Positions 22,974-34,876 are shown, numbered from the stretch's first letter. The stretch is DNA of 64,000 nt from Phorcus lineatus (GCA_921293015.1 OV121090.1:15469304-15533303); one strand, 5' to 3'. Numbers and translations are program-made. Notes: generated by a model not told the origin, from the sequence alone.

Positions 22974-25417
22974 CCCTTCCGTTGCTGAATATTATTTTGA
23001 CCAGTTTTGCCCCCGTGGCTGAATTTTCCAGCACTCGCCTCGCTACGGTAATAACGCAATTAGCCCCTGTGGCCGAATTTTCCAGCGCCGCCAGATGCGA
23101 CCGTTTTAACAACATATGGCGTGTTTACATGGCGGAATACGGACGTTATCGTCGTTTTATACAAAGCTAGTCGGCGAATCCCGTGTTATAAATGGATGAT
23201 ACTTACTTGACACTTTGAATGAAATTTCTATCACCCCTGGAACGGTTTCTACAACCGAAGTAAACTTGTTTTCAATTCGGGCGCCATAACTCAATAAATT
23301 CCAAGAGCGCATGCGCGAAATCAAAACGAAACTAAAGATGAATTGTTCCTTTTCACATCGATATAAAAATTATTTTTATAATATGTCTGGAACGAATTTT
23401 ACTAAATTTTAAAAATTGTCTTCATTTCAAACATTATAAAATCATTTAATCACTGAGTGCACACATGCAAATTATATACGGAATTGAAGCTAATTTCTTG
23501 CTCTATATTTCACGATAAATTTTATTACGATACGCCATCCTAAACGAAAGATATAAATAACGAAAGCATGGTAGTGATAAATCCCGATAACGTTCTGACC
23601 CCCACAGTAATATTACTAAGCTAGTAGCCCCGGGCAAACGCACGCGCTCAGCGCGTGCAGGCGGGGTATCCCCGCTGAAAAATACACTCCCACTTAACAG
23701 AAATTGTCTTTATTTCCAATTTTATAATTCAAGTTATTCGCTTTGTATACATGCAAATTATATATGGAATTGAAGGCAATTTATTCTTCTTTACGAAAAA
23801 ATAAATCATAACAATCTTTTGCACTGTAATTAGAAGTTATTACCAACGTAACGTGGGTATAGCTAGTGAATAAAGTCTTTGATAATCGCCTTACCGCGAC
23901 ATTTGTCGCATAATTTCCACACGTTTTATTTTGATGCAAATATGGGCAAATTACACATGAAAATGAAGGTATTTATTTCCTCTTTACGTTGATATGAAAA
24001 TGATAAATATGTACCGCTTGGTTTGGAATATATATAGTTTGCAAAGATTGTACCCTCAGGTATTTGAAAACAGATTTTGATGATTGCGACATCACTTACC
24101 GCTCCTTTATTGTTTCATTGTAATTTGCAAATTTTACATAGAATTGAAGACGATCCTTTTCTCTTTATTGTGATATAAAAATGTTGATAATGCGCTCTGC
24201 CGTTAAATGGATAGGAAGTGTAAAAAGCAGTTGAAAAAATCGCTTCTCGGTTAACAAGATATGAATAGAGAAATTGCCTGTTTGCGCAATGCTCGTCGGG
24301 TATTTACTGATTTTCGTTTACATACAAATCTTATATGGAAATAAAGATCATCCTTTTCTCTATATTTTGATATATGAAATTTCAAAATGTCCCGAGAACT
24401 TTATGTGATATAAAGTGCGAGAAAATGGTAAAAACACAAAGAATAAAGAAAAGTCGCAATTTTGCGGCACTTGCTGTATCTTTATTTTATATACTGCATA
24501 TAACTTTTTTACATCAAATCGAAGACAATTATTTCCTCTTTATCACGAGGTAATCAATTTCAAAATACGCCTAGCTGTTGAGAAGATATAAACGAAATAA
24601 AGGCACATGTCAAAATCGCCGTTCAGTTTACATGATTTGAATAGAGAAATTAGCTTTTTGTGCGGCGCTTGCTGTGTCTTTATTTATTTTTGCGCATGTA
24701 CAAATTTTACATGGAATGAAAGACAATCTTTCTCTCTATCTTATAATATAAAAATTGTCAAAATAAGTTGACCACATCATGTGAAGATTGGTGTGACAAA
24801 ATGGTGTAAAACTAAAAATATGTAAAAATCACCTTTTTTGCGGCACATGCTGTATCTTCATTTCAGGTGGCGTAGTTATGTATTTTATATTGAATTGAAG
24901 ACAATTTTCTGCTCTTTCAAAAGATCCAACCGGTATTGTAATATGCCCAAGGGTTCAGAGCATAGGGCGTGCGATAGGAAGGCGTGCATAGGGTCAAAAT
25001 GCACGCGTCTCAGTAAACGATAGCATGCGCGGGTCGGTAAGCTCGTGCGAGAGGGTAGAAAGTGCCCACAGGCTATTAGCACGTGCGGCGGGGAGTGGGG
25101 AAAAATTGAGTGATTTTAACGTTTATTTTCGGTACGATAAACATTATCAATACTCTCATAACTTTCGGAGCATGTTCGCGCATTATTTAGAACACCAACG
25201 AAACAAAACACGGTTGCTTAGCGGCAGCCGGAACGAAAATACAAGCGTTGAACTGAGACTACTGCTAGGCAATAAATTTCCGGGACCCGCTACCGAGACC
25301 CGCGGTCATAATTAGTTAGCGTGAGAAAAATAGAGTGTGCTACTCGCATCCCGCTAAGAGGACTTGCGGGCAAAGCTAATTTCATCCCGGAATATTCCGG
25401 GACCCGCATCTTAAGGG
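22974..25417. mobile_element. Transposase-less piggyBac derivative (2444 bp)
   Basis: It lies between TTAA at 22970-22973 and TTAA at 25418-25421. The first 130 bases match 16133-16260 (GTTGCTGAATATTATTTTGA and so on) and the last 480 match the right end of the full-length copy. The interior is a series of about 190-bp subterminal units and no transposase. It is a likely non-autonomous partner mobilised by the 17891-19885 enzyme. It was inserted into an older, inverted copy. Confidence 0.9.
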
Positions 25418-26083
25418 TTAATGTATCTTGACAACTTTTATATCACAAAAAAAAAAAACAGAAAAAGATTATCTTTAATTCTATGTCAAATTTGTATATG
25501 CGCAATAATACATAAACACGAAAAAATGCCAATTTTTCTATCCAAATTGTGAATTGAAAGGCAATTTTGTCATGTACCTATCTTTCACTCATGTCTTCTC
25601 AACAGCTAGGTGTATTTTGAAATTGATTACATCTTGATAAAGTTTAGATAATTGTATTCCATTTGATATAAAATTTGTTTATAAGCTATATAGAATAAAG
25701 GTATAGCAAAAGCCGCAGAAAAGGTGATTTGTTTATTCTTTAGTTTTTTAAACCAATTTTTGGCACTTTAACACATAAATTTTTTGCACATATTAAAATT
25801 TTTTGTATCACAAAGAATAAAAGATTGTTGTTATTTTCATATTTATAAAATTTGTATGTGTATGAAAATCAATTAAGACCCACCATGCATCGCATAAACA
25901 GGCAATGGGCTCTATTCATATCTTGTGAACTGAGAAGCGATTTTATTATCTTAAAGGGGAAGTCAATAAGTTCGTAGAAGTGAGTATTGATACACTTCTA
26001 AAGACATCATCGTTAATGTTATTTTGGAGATAGTCACTATGATGACCGTTTTACAGACAACCCTTCCCGAACATTTATTTGAG

Positions 26084-26270
26084 GTGAGGTGAGGTGGTAT
26101 GGGGTTTAATGCCGCTTTCACTTATATCTCTGCTGCTTAGTACTATTGCAGGGAGAAAGCCTGCAACACCATTGTGGCTATGCATTGCGGTGAAACCTGC
26201 AAGCATTTGCTGGAACTACCGAACTTTGGGTGGTACTGAACTGAAATTCAGTGGTGAATTGTACACAAAC
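26084..26270 (+). repeat. SINE-like repeat, copy A
   Basis: It begins (GGTGA)n, then GGTATGGGGTTTAATGCCGC and TTTCACTTATAT, and shares CATTGTGGCTATGCATTGC and GTGAAACCTGC with the complement of 39860-40110. It interrupts the mariner amino-terminal coding region. Confidence 0.7.
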
Positions 26271-26289
26271 CTGACCATGTGTAGAACAG

Positions 26290-28560
26290 TTGCACAGCCC
26301 CTGAGCATCATGCTTTTATCAAGATTCCCACAAAAGAAGGGGTGACTGAAACACAAAAACGTATGACCAATGTGTATGAGAAAGAAATCCCTCAATATTC
26401 TACTGTTTCAAAATGGTCAGCTAAATTTAAACTGGTGTAACAGGCCAAACTTTCCCCCTGCACAGACTTTCCCTCACTGGGCTCAATCTTCTCCGGGGAA
26501 ATTCTGGCCTAGGCCATAGCTTCCCCACCCTTCATTCTACTTGCACCTATTTCAATTGTCCACACTCATAGCAGTTTGGACTTGACTTAACTAACACTTA
26601 CAAATCCTCTTCTTTTATCTATAATTGGTAGAGATTCACTTATATTTGCAATTCTTTTGACTTTCATCTTTATGTACAACTGATAACCTTCTAACTAAGC
26701 TTCTATAAAAAAATAGCTTACTTTTATTTTATATTGTGAGATCTATATACAGGTAGTTGTTTATCTACAAGGGGGAAATTCTGGTTCAGCTTGGCCATCT
26801 CTTCCCCACCCATGGTAGTTATATACAGGGGGAAACTCTGGCCTAGATGGGCTAATCCTTCCTCAAATTTAATATTTATTTACAGGGGGAAACTCTAGCC
26901 TAACTGGGCTATTTCTTCCCCATTCTTGGTATTTATTTGGAGTGGGCCGACTCTGGCCTTGCTTGGTTATTTCTTCCCCATCCTTGGTATTTATTTTGAG
27001 TAGTGAAACTCTGTCCTAGCTTGGTTATTTCTTCCCCACCCTTGGTATTTATTTTGAGTAGTGAAACTCTGGCCTAGCTTGGTTATTTCTTCCCCACCCT
27101 TGGTATTTATTTGGAGTAGTGAAACTAGGGCCAAGCTTGGTTATTTCTTCCCCACCCTTGGTATTTATTTTGAGTAGTGAAACTCTGGCCTAGCTTGGTT
27201 ATTTCTTCCCCACCTTTATGTGGTTTTGGAAGAACTAGCCTAGCTTAGCCAGAATTTTCCAACACTGTAAATAGATACCAAGGGTGGGGAAGAAATAGCC
27301 TAGCTAGGCCAGAATTCCCCCCTGTAAATAAATCCCAAGGATTGGGAAGAAATAGCCTAGCTAGAACAGAATGTCCCCCTGTAAATGAATACCCCCCTGT
27401 AAAGTAAAAAAAAACAAAACAATTTTTTTAATTCTATCCCAGATATACCAGAAAGTCTTCAAATAAGTAAATATCTCCCCAATATTGATAAAAAAACAGG
27501 AGTTGTAAGTCTAAGCTTAGGGAGGTCCAAATTGCTATGAATGTGGACAATAGAAAATAGGTGAAGGTAGAAGCAAGGGTGGAGAAACTTTGGCCTAGGC
27601 TTTTTTCTCCCCAGGGGAAAGTTTAGACTGGGGAAGAAATGGTCTGCTTCACCAGGTTACAGCTTCTTGGATGATGACCCACGGTCAAAAAGGTCTATTG
27701 AAGCCATTACAGATGATATTGTTGCATGTGCCCAGGGCTTGATCATGTCTGATTGTAAAAAATAGGTTGATGAGATATCTTCCGAGTGTGGCATTTCTCA
27801 TGGAAATGATTGCACCAGTATTCATGAACATTTGCATATGTCCAAGGTGTCTGCAAGATGGGTGTCAAGAAAATTAAATGCAGAAGATCGCCATCAGAGA
27901 GTAAAATCCAGTCCTGAGCTCTTGAACATCTACAATGCTGTTTCGGATAACAGTCTTGCTGTCTGGTTACAGGGGATGATTGTGAATTCATCACTGGGAT
28001 CTTGACACAAAGCAAGAGTCTATGCAATGGAAGCATAAGCACTCTCCTGCGCCCAAGAAGTTCAGGCCAAATCTTCATGGTTACCATTTTCTGGGATTCA
28101 AGGGGCATGATACCTATAGACTATAAACCATCTAAAACTACAATATCAGAATCCTACTATGCTGACTTGTTGAAGCAATAACGAGAGGCAATCAAAAAGA
28201 AGAGGCGCAGCATGTTGACTGCTGGAGTTATGATTCTTCATGACAACGTTTTAGTGCACAAGAGTCATATTGCACAGCTTCACTTCAACAATGTGGCTTT
28301 CAACAACATAACCATCAGCCCTAAAGTCCAGATCTGGCCCCAAGTGACTTCTATCAGTTTGTAATTTGCAATCACACTTTCATAGTACCATATATGGTGA
28401 TGACGGTGAACACAAGGCAGCTACTAAGCTACCGCAATGGCACAGTCTCATAAACAAATTGGCAAAGGGCACTGAGTTCCAGTGAGATTATATTGAAAAA
28501 AAAAATCAATATCACAACCATTGGATTCTGTTTTATATCCACTTATATGAACTTATTGAA
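26290..28560 (+). pseudogene. Mariner transposase, two separated pieces, broken
   Basis: The amino-terminal piece (about 26290-26433) ends MTNVYEKE..STVSKWSAKFKL. After the foldback array the frame resumes FLDDDPRSKRS (about 27668), ITDDIV, the HEHL and KVSARWV helix block, a damaged catalytic region and MILHDNVLVHKS with the second Asp, then decays. Stops and frame changes occur throughout. The GDETW block with the first Asp is damaged. Confidence 0.8.
26436..27650. repeat. Foldback array 2 inside mariner copy 2
   Basis: The ends read TGTAACAGGCC on the left and the complement of TGTAACCTGGTG on the right. About eight units of 57-59 bases (TCTGGCCTAGCTTGGTTATT and TTCTTCCCCACCC) face two to three inverted units from 27275. 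Terminal spacers (26520-26760 and 27410-27600) are inverted copies of each other and match those of array 1. No duplicated target site is obvious. Confidence 0.85.
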
Positions 28561-28880
28561 TTCCCTTGTATCAGTCTATTACACCTCCTATTTATATAAC
28601 CACAGGGCGCATTATTACAATTTTTATATTCAAATAAAGGAGAAAAGATTGTCTTCATTTCTATAAAAAATTTGCAAATGATAACAAGACAATAAAGGAG
28701 CAGCAGCATAAATATATTTATGTACCCTCATTGCACACGATATATATATTCTTAAACAAATGAAAAATTTTGATTATTTTTATATCATCGTAAAAAGAAA
28801 TAAGTATTTTCATTTTGATGTATAATTTGCATATTTGTAGTAAAACACAACACTTGGCAAAGATGTGACAACTGTGTTGC

Positions 28881-29330
28881 AAATCTTATTATCTAATCAG
28901 TAATCATGGGTACTCACCTTTCATTAGTAATAGCTTCTAAACCAAGATTAATAGATTGTTTTATTACTCGCCTGTGTAAGATACTGCAGTGTAATATTAA
29001 TACCGCTGCGTGTATGACGTTACAATATTGTGTAGTTGTGAGATGACAATGTTAGCACTGCTGTCACAATGGGAGCCATGTCTCGGATAAGTTAGTTTAG
29101 GACCACTATCTGCAGTCATGCTTGATTTATAATGGCGAGTAATAAACAGAATATTAAATTTCCTACAATTTGATACTATTTTTATCAAAGTCAGGAATGA
29201 TTTGATATTAAACTCGCCTTCAAAACAAACATTGTTTTTCATTTCCTATGGATTGATATGAAACGTAAAATGTTGAATATGTGGTTTGTTTTACTATTTC
29301 ATTCATTTAGGATTGTCGTGCTTAATATAT
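28881..29330. other. Stretch before the gypsy element, nothing recognised
   Basis: AT-rich. A 5' LTR would be expected here but I could not match it to anything downstream of the element. Confidence 0.4.
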
Positions 29331-29393
29331 GTAGCAGGGTCAACTTGTGAAATGACAACAAGCATGGATTTCACGTGAGAGGAAGTCAACAAT

Positions 29394-30320
29394 ATGTTGG
29401 AAATCTTCGGTCGTCAGAGGGAGAGGCCTCAAGCCAATACACCAGAGGATTTTGAGGCTTGGTTCAAAGGATTGTCACTTAAGTCGGAATCACCTTCGCC
29501 TCAGACACCAAAAGTAAGAGTTATCTCCAAGAGCCAAAAGCCAACACCAATCATGTATCAGCGTACACCAAGGATACCCCTGTTCAGTGGAGATAGGAAC
29601 AGGAAGGATACCCCTTATGTGGTCTGGAGATACCATGTGGATGGCCTTAGTCTCATTCATACACTCAGGAGGAAAAGAAACAAGCCATAAAAGACTCGCT
29701 GAAGAGAGAAGCAGCAAGGATAGCTGTAAATATGAGGCCAGGACGCAGTATCACTGCATTGCTGAGGAAAATGCAGATGATGTCTTGTATTTCTGAGAGA
29801 AAGGAATCAAGATTGGCCCAGTTCTACAGTGCAAAGCAGCAAGACAACGAAGATGTGTCTCAGTGGGGATGCCGTTTGGAAGAACTTCTTTGTCATGCTA
29901 TGAAGGACAGTCCCAATACATTCCAAGATGCTGATGAAGAACTCAGGAGAATGTTATGGACAGGACTGAAGCCACCTCTTAAGAGCATGCCAAGATGACA
30001 TTAGCACAAGAGCCAGAGTGAAAACAAGAGATGACAGGAATGAAAGCCATGCTCAACAAGTTAACCACAGCATGAAGACATCATCTTCAGCATCTAGATA
30101 TCAGCCCCCACAGCCACTTCAAAGAGCTTCGACTTGGAAGAACTCTGGATATCGAGGTTCATATAAACAGGGTTGGCAGGATCAGAGGCCAAATGCATCT
30201 CAGGATCATGGTGGATCAGGAGTAGAACCAACATGTTGGCGATGTGGGCAGGTTGGCCATATGCAGTACTCTTGTACAGTCAGGTTGGATCATATTAGAC
30301 GTGGACGAGCTTTAAACTGA
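29394..30320 (+). pseudogene. gypsy gag, frameshifted
   Basis: Three frames in succession carry an amino-terminal region (from ATG 29394), a capsid-like middle (AQFYSAKQQDNEDVSQWGCR near 29820) and a nucleocapsid tail ending near 30320 with one CCHC knuckle, CWRCGQVGHMQYSC (C-x2-C-x4-H-x4-C). Frame changes lie near 29690 and 29998. Confidence 0.8.
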
Positions 30321-30336
30321 CGGCCTGCCAATAGGT

Positions 30337-30789
30337 TTGTTTGAGCGCCCCAAGAGGAATACTAACAGAGTACCTGAAGGACTAGTTGGATATTCTAAAA
30401 AAGTTACTGTTTCAATAAAAGGCACAACCACTACCGCTCTTCTGGATACAGGAGCTACGATCTCTGTACTTGCTCAGGCATTTTATGAAGTTCACCTCTT
30501 CCATCTTCCCATTGAACCACTTCAAGGTACGCTCAACATAGAATGCGCAGGAGGAGAATCGCTACCACATTTGGGATATGTTATTGTAAACTTGGAAGTT
30601 TCTTGGATATCACGATCAGAACCGACATCTTGCATGTTCCAAATATCATCAGATACCAAGTACAACTCCAGAGTGCCAGCTCTTATTGGAACTAATATCT
30701 TGGATCATCTCATCACTGGTTGTAAAACTAAGCATGGTGTCAAGTTCTTACTGAAGGCGGCTTTGTTTACTCCAAAACATGACCGTTAG
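30337..30789 (+). pseudogene. gypsy aspartic protease region
   Basis: An open stretch of 150 codons with the protease active-site motif LLDTGATISVL and the downstream hydrophobic LIGTNIL that completes the fold. As in other gypsy elements it follows the gag knuckle and precedes the reverse transcriptase. It is one intact domain in a broken polyprotein. Confidence 0.85.
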
Positions 30790-31500
30790 AGAGAAGGAAT
30801 TACAACGCAATGGAGGCAAAATAGGACATGTAAAGCGTAATGAACCATGTAATGTCATCATCCCAGCTAACACTCAGGTCATTATCCAAGGACAAGTCAT
30901 ACAACCTATCAATTACCCCAAACTGTGCGCCATGCTACATCCTTATAACGGTGCAACCATTCACAAGGATATTGATATTGCCCCTACTATAGTGGAGTAG
31001 GATTGGAAGAATCCTGGACATGTTGATATTCATCTTGCCAACGTCACAACTCAGACCATAGTGGTGAAGCCCAAGACAGAAGTGTGTGAACTTCAACCTG
31101 TTTGTTCGAAGCAAATGTACAGCATCAAACTGAAGATGAAAAGACTCAGCTGGAACAAGTTGATGTCAGACAGGAGAATGTTACCAAGACTGAACTTGCT
31201 AATGGAATTGCTCTCATTCTCAAGTATAAGGATATTTTCTCAAAGGGAGATGATTACTTGGGCCATAGCAACCTAGTGCGACATAGAATTGACCTTGATG
31301 ATATCCCTTTCAAGCAATGTCATCGCTGGATATAATCGTTAATTTGTGAGGAATGTTTCGAAAATAGCCAAGCCACTCAGCGAACTGATGCCTAAGACAA
31401 ACAAGAGGACAAGGAATAAACAGGCCAAAGTCGATGGAAATGGGGACCATCACAGGAATCTGCCTTTCAGGAGATAAAGAAAGTTCTATCAGAACCACCA
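30779..31500 (+). pseudogene. gypsy reverse transcriptase remnant, core missing
   Basis: The linker and the first part of the reverse-transcriptase region are visible (ALILKYKDIFSKGDDYLGH and HRIDLDDIPFKQ, up to 31335). The next bases already encode the thumb-like KIAKPLSELMPKTNK block. The fingers and palm, with the YxDD active site, are absent, so a deletion of several hundred bases occurred near 31336-31345. Confidence 0.8.
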
Positions 31501-32166
31501 GTGCTTGGATATATGGACTTTTATCAGCCCTTTGAACTGCACACAGATGCCAGCACCCATGGATTGGGAGCAGTTCTGTACCAACACCAGGAAGGAGTAT
31601 CACAAGTGATTGCATATGCCAGCAAAGGTCTTAGCAAATCAAAATGTAACTACTCCGGACACAAGCTTGAATTTTTCTGCTTAAAGTGGGCCATCACAGA
31701 AAAATTTCATGACTACCTGTATGGACATCATTTTACAGTACTCACGGATAACAACCCGTTGACTCATATTCTCACCAGCGCAAAACTGGATGCAACAGGA
31801 CATAGATGGCTTGCTGCGTTATCTGCCTATGACTTTACCATTTCATACAGACCAGGAAAAGCTAACACAGATGCGGACACTTTATCAAGATTGCCAAAGG
31901 AGGATGAGGAATCACACATATCAATGGAGTCGGTAGGAGCTATCTGCAACATGGTTTCTGTACCAAATCTAGTTGAAAGTGTGTCATCAACATCAGATGT
32001 AGTTGAAGAAACATCAGAGGTTACAGAGGAGACTTGTGAAATGAATGCTCTTGACTGGAGGAGAGCACAAGCAAAAGATCCAGCAAAAGATTCCATTATG
32101 GCACATCTTAGAAAGGCCAAGGCACAAGGCCAAGGTACAATGACATCAGTACAGATCCAGAAATGA
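31501..32166 (+). pseudogene. gypsy RNase H region
   Basis: An open frame of 221 codons. FELHTDASTHGLGAVLYQ has the first catalytic Asp; KLEFFCLKWAI carries the catalytic Glu and LTDNNPL the next Asp; it ends with YRPGKANTDADTLSRLP, the classic gypsy boundary. All core positions look preserved although the enzyme is inactive as part of a broken polyprotein. Confidence 0.85.
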
Positions 32167-33310
32167 TAAGTTTGTTCAAGAGCTTCAGTAACTTTAAGCT
32201 TAAGAAAGGAGTACTCTACAGAGTTACAACATCCAATGGTGAGGAACTTGAACAGCTTGTTCTTCAACCTAGATGTCGTCAATCTATATTGTGGTGCCTC
32301 CATGACCAGGTCGGCCATCCAGGAAGAGACAGAACAAATTCTTTGATCCGCGAGAGATTCTTTTGGCCTGGAATGACAAAGGACATAGAGAATCATGTAC
32401 AGACTTGTGAAAGATGCCTTAGAAGGAAAGCCTCAACATCAGTAAGAGCTCCATTGGTGAACATCACTACAACCCAACCTTTAGAACTCGTTTGCATGGA
32501 TGTTTTGACGCTAGAGCCATCTAAAGGGGGACAGCAGCACATCCTAGCAGTGACTGACCATTTCACTAGATACGCCCAGGCTTATCCAAGACTACAGCAG
32601 AGGTATTCTTCAAGAATTTTATTGTACATTATGGTATTCATTCTGACCAGGGAGGAAACTTAGAAGGAAAACTAATTCAAGAGCTTTGTAATCTTACAGG
32701 AATGTCTATGTCCAGAAACACACCATATCATCCTATGGGTAATGGAATGACTGAGAGATTTAACCGCACTTTGTTAAACATGCTCGGGACCCTTGATACA
32801 GAAAAGAGGAAGGATTAGCAGACCCACGTTGGCCTGCTTGTTCATGCATACAACTCGACAAGGCATGAATCAACAGGATATTCACCCTTCTTTTTGATGT
32901 ATGGACACCTGCCAAGATTGCCTGTGGATTTAGCTTTTGGACTAGACACAGCGCCAGAAAAATCCAAGACCATTGCTAAATATACCATAGCTCTCAGAGA
33001 ACGACTGCATCAAGCTTATGACCTTGCCATTGAGACAGCAAAGAAGTCACAAGGAAGACAGAAAAGTAATTATGACACCAAAGCTCGAGCTGCCGGATTA
33101 AAAAAAGGTGATAGGGTGCGTGTGAAAATCATTGCTTTTGAAGGAAAACATAAGATCGCAGATAAATGGGAAGAAGAACCCTACATCGTTATCAAGCAAC
33201 CGGATCCACTCATCCCTGTCTACATTGTAAGAAAAGAAACTGGCGAAGGACATCAAAGGACACTTCATAGGAACCTGCTACTTCCTATTGGATATTTGTC
33301 TCCCCCTTAA
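32163..33310 (+). pseudogene. gypsy integrase, frameshifted
   Basis: HHCC zinc finger (H..GHPGRDRT, CERCLRRK), first catalytic Asp in VCMDVLTLEPS, second Asp in HSDQGG after a frameshift near 32600-32660, and Glu in GNGMTERFNRT. A stop near 32817 precedes the last part, which has the GPY/F-like fold (GDRVRVKIIAF, EEEPYIVIKQ, RTLHRNLLLP). Inactive relic. Confidence 0.85.
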
Positions 33311-33737
33311 TGTGCCAGTACCAAAACCACGCCCAAGGAAACAGCGTGAAGTGAAACCAACTATCCCAGGATCATCACCCAAGGAAGAATTGGATGACAC
33401 TGTCAGTCAGGACCTTGAGGACGAGATGGTGATACCTGTTACCATTCCAGGATCTTCAGTGTCAGATGAGACTCCATCTGACAGGCCAACTGAAGCAGAC
33501 GATGCTGATGTGATAGATGCCGCTCTGGAAGAGGAGGTAACAGAAGCTGCCATAGAAGAAGGTGCTGTTGACGTGACAGATGATGGAGCTGAAGTGACTG
33601 ACCAGGATATTGGACAAGATGCAGCAACATCATCTGAAGCAGCAGATGACGACCTTCAGGAACAGCCTGCTATCCCACAGCCCGGAGAACCTCCAGGAGG
33701 GGAAGCAACAGTTCCAGAGCTAACTATGGTCAGGTAA
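33288..33737 (+). pseudogene. gypsy acidic C-terminal tail
   Basis: A 149-codon open frame overlapping the integrase end. After a basic patch (KPRPRKQREVK) it is almost wholly acidic and Ala/Thr-rich, with no domain, membrane segment or signal peptide; so not an envelope gene. Probably the polyprotein tail in another frame. Confidence 0.6.
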
Positions 33738-33839
33738 GCGCACTCCTGGAGAAGCATGCTTTCAGAAGTTATAAAGTTAAAACCATAATGTCCCCTTTAA
33801 CATTACGCCTATGGGGAAAAAATTATATGTCTTCAAATG

Positions 33840-34057
33840 AAAGAGCGGACTTCGTACGATATATTTAGCGCGATTTTACGGACAGATTGTATACAGGAAG
33901 AGCGATTTCAACGGATTTAAAAATCCCGCTGGTGGCCAGCGGAAATTCGCTGTTGACGTAATCTAGGTCAAAGCCCAGTGCGCATGTCCGGACATAAGGG
34001 AATCACCAACGTAACTGGTTCACGCGTTTGTATGTGCACAGTGACAGCATAAACAAC
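33840..34057 (+). promoter_or_regulatory. Putative TATA-less promoter of the nested gene
   Basis: Compared with its surroundings this stretch is rich in CpG and GC, with TTGACGTAAT, an NRF1-like TGCGCATGTCC and ATGTCCGGACAT, and leads straight to AACAACATGG. Inferred from composition and position only. Confidence 0.35.
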
Positions 34058-34169
34058 ATGGCCGCACTTGCTGAGTTTGTCTGCGGGCGAATTTTGAGCG
34101 ATGTAATTTCCCGAGGAGGACGGCTGGGCTTTAGTCACGAGATGCCGAGGAAACAACTGCTAAATGCCT
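34058..34169 (+). CDS. Nested plus-strand gene, candidate exon 1
   Basis: From ATG 34058 in a good context (AACATGG) it reads MAALAEFVCGRIL, then SRGGRLGFSHEMPRKQLLNA, without low complexity. The putative donor T|GTTAAG leaves phase 1, matching the next exon. I do not recognise the protein. Base composition differs sharply from the surrounding AT-rich DNA. A chance frame cannot be excluded. Confidence 0.45.
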
Positions 34170-34361
34170 GTTAAGAATTGATAAATTCCAAAGATAATCT
34201 TGCTGTGAACGTCGCAAAATTGAGATTTTCATAGCGATTGACACTAGAATATGACCCGTCATGTCTATTTCACTCTTAATTGTTATAAAACGTCCACTTC
34301 AATTCAGTTATTAATCATAACTTACATAACAAAATCATTATTTAATCATTGATTTTTACAG

Positions 34362-34453
34362 GTCTAAATCCTTTCACGTGGACAGATGGGCTACTTGCTT
34401 CAGGGATGAGAACACATCAGATGAATGATTATTTTTATCTGCTTCAGATGTGC
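34362..34453 (+). CDS. Nested plus-strand gene, candidate exon 2
   Basis: Acceptor GATTTTTACAG at 34351-34361, then in phase LNPFTWTDGLLASGMRTHQM and NDYFYLLQM. The donor is unclear: TGC|GTGTAC at 34453 leaves phase 0, which suits exon 3; CAGAT|GTGCGT is a better site but gives the wrong phase. No recognised domain; the short predicted helix near its end is the only visible feature. Confidence 0.4.
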
Positions 34454-34876
34454 GTGTACATTATATAATGAGGTCCGAATATTAACATTGGTTTTCTCAA
34501 TTAAAACTAATAAAATTATTAATCTAGTATTCATTAAATTTGTATCAAATTAGTAGAAAAGTAAAAATATTTTTATGCAACATATTTTTCAAGAGAAATC
34601 TGTTTAGTAAATATGTATAAATTACTATTTGTTGTAATTATTCATCGAAATGTATAACGCTTTTGTGTATATAATTCTCAGTGATATGTGTTGATTTTAC
34701 TTTATCTCGATTATATAAAAATTAATGAAGTGAGCCTTTATAAAAATGATGAATAACCATAAATGTAAAACATTCTTGTCTTTATCTTGTAGATTTATTT
34801 ATTTTGATTTGATTTTGTATGCTCTTGAGTCAGCAGAATTTCAAATTAATAATAATCATTAAATCTCTGCAAATAG

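Larger units (their letters stand above)
25954..28568 (+). mobile_element. Mariner copy 2 carrying a foldback array
   Basis: Inverted termini (AAGGGGAAGTCAATAAGTTC at 25954; complement of CAAGGGAATTCAATAAGTTC at 28568) are flanked by TA on both sides, and the piggyBac sequence resumes cleanly beyond. Inside: a mariner amino-terminal piece with a SINE-like insertion, the foldback array 26436-27650, then the rest of the transposase. Confidence 0.88.
25422..28880 (-). mobile_element. Older inverted piggyBac copy, interrupted
   Basis: Read on the minus strand, 25422-25950 and 28571-28880 match the subterminal units of the 22974-25417 copy, for example CTTCTCAACAGCTAGGTGTA against the complement of the 24570 region. 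About 20 bases left of 22970 (CATGATGTG) continue the same copy, so the newer copy landed inside it. A mariner composite also landed in it at a TA. It is heavily mutated and without transposase. Confidence 0.8.
29332..33740 (+). mobile_element. Ty3/gypsy retrotransposon, RT core deleted
   Basis: Order of domains: gag with zinc knuckle, aspartic protease, start of reverse transcriptase, RNase H, integrase, acidic tail. That order (integrase last) is typical of Ty3/gypsy. Several frameshifts and a large deletion in the reverse transcriptase make it defective. I could not find paired long terminal repeats or a primer-binding site, so the element ends are approximate. Confidence 0.85.

Noticed and set aside
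31827-32396. 189-residue minus-strand frame
   Set aside because: Antisense of the gypsy RNase H/integrase region, no family resemblance.
33288-33737. Envelope gene of a retrovirus-like element
   Set aside because: No signal peptide, membrane segment or glycosylation pattern; only an acidic tail.
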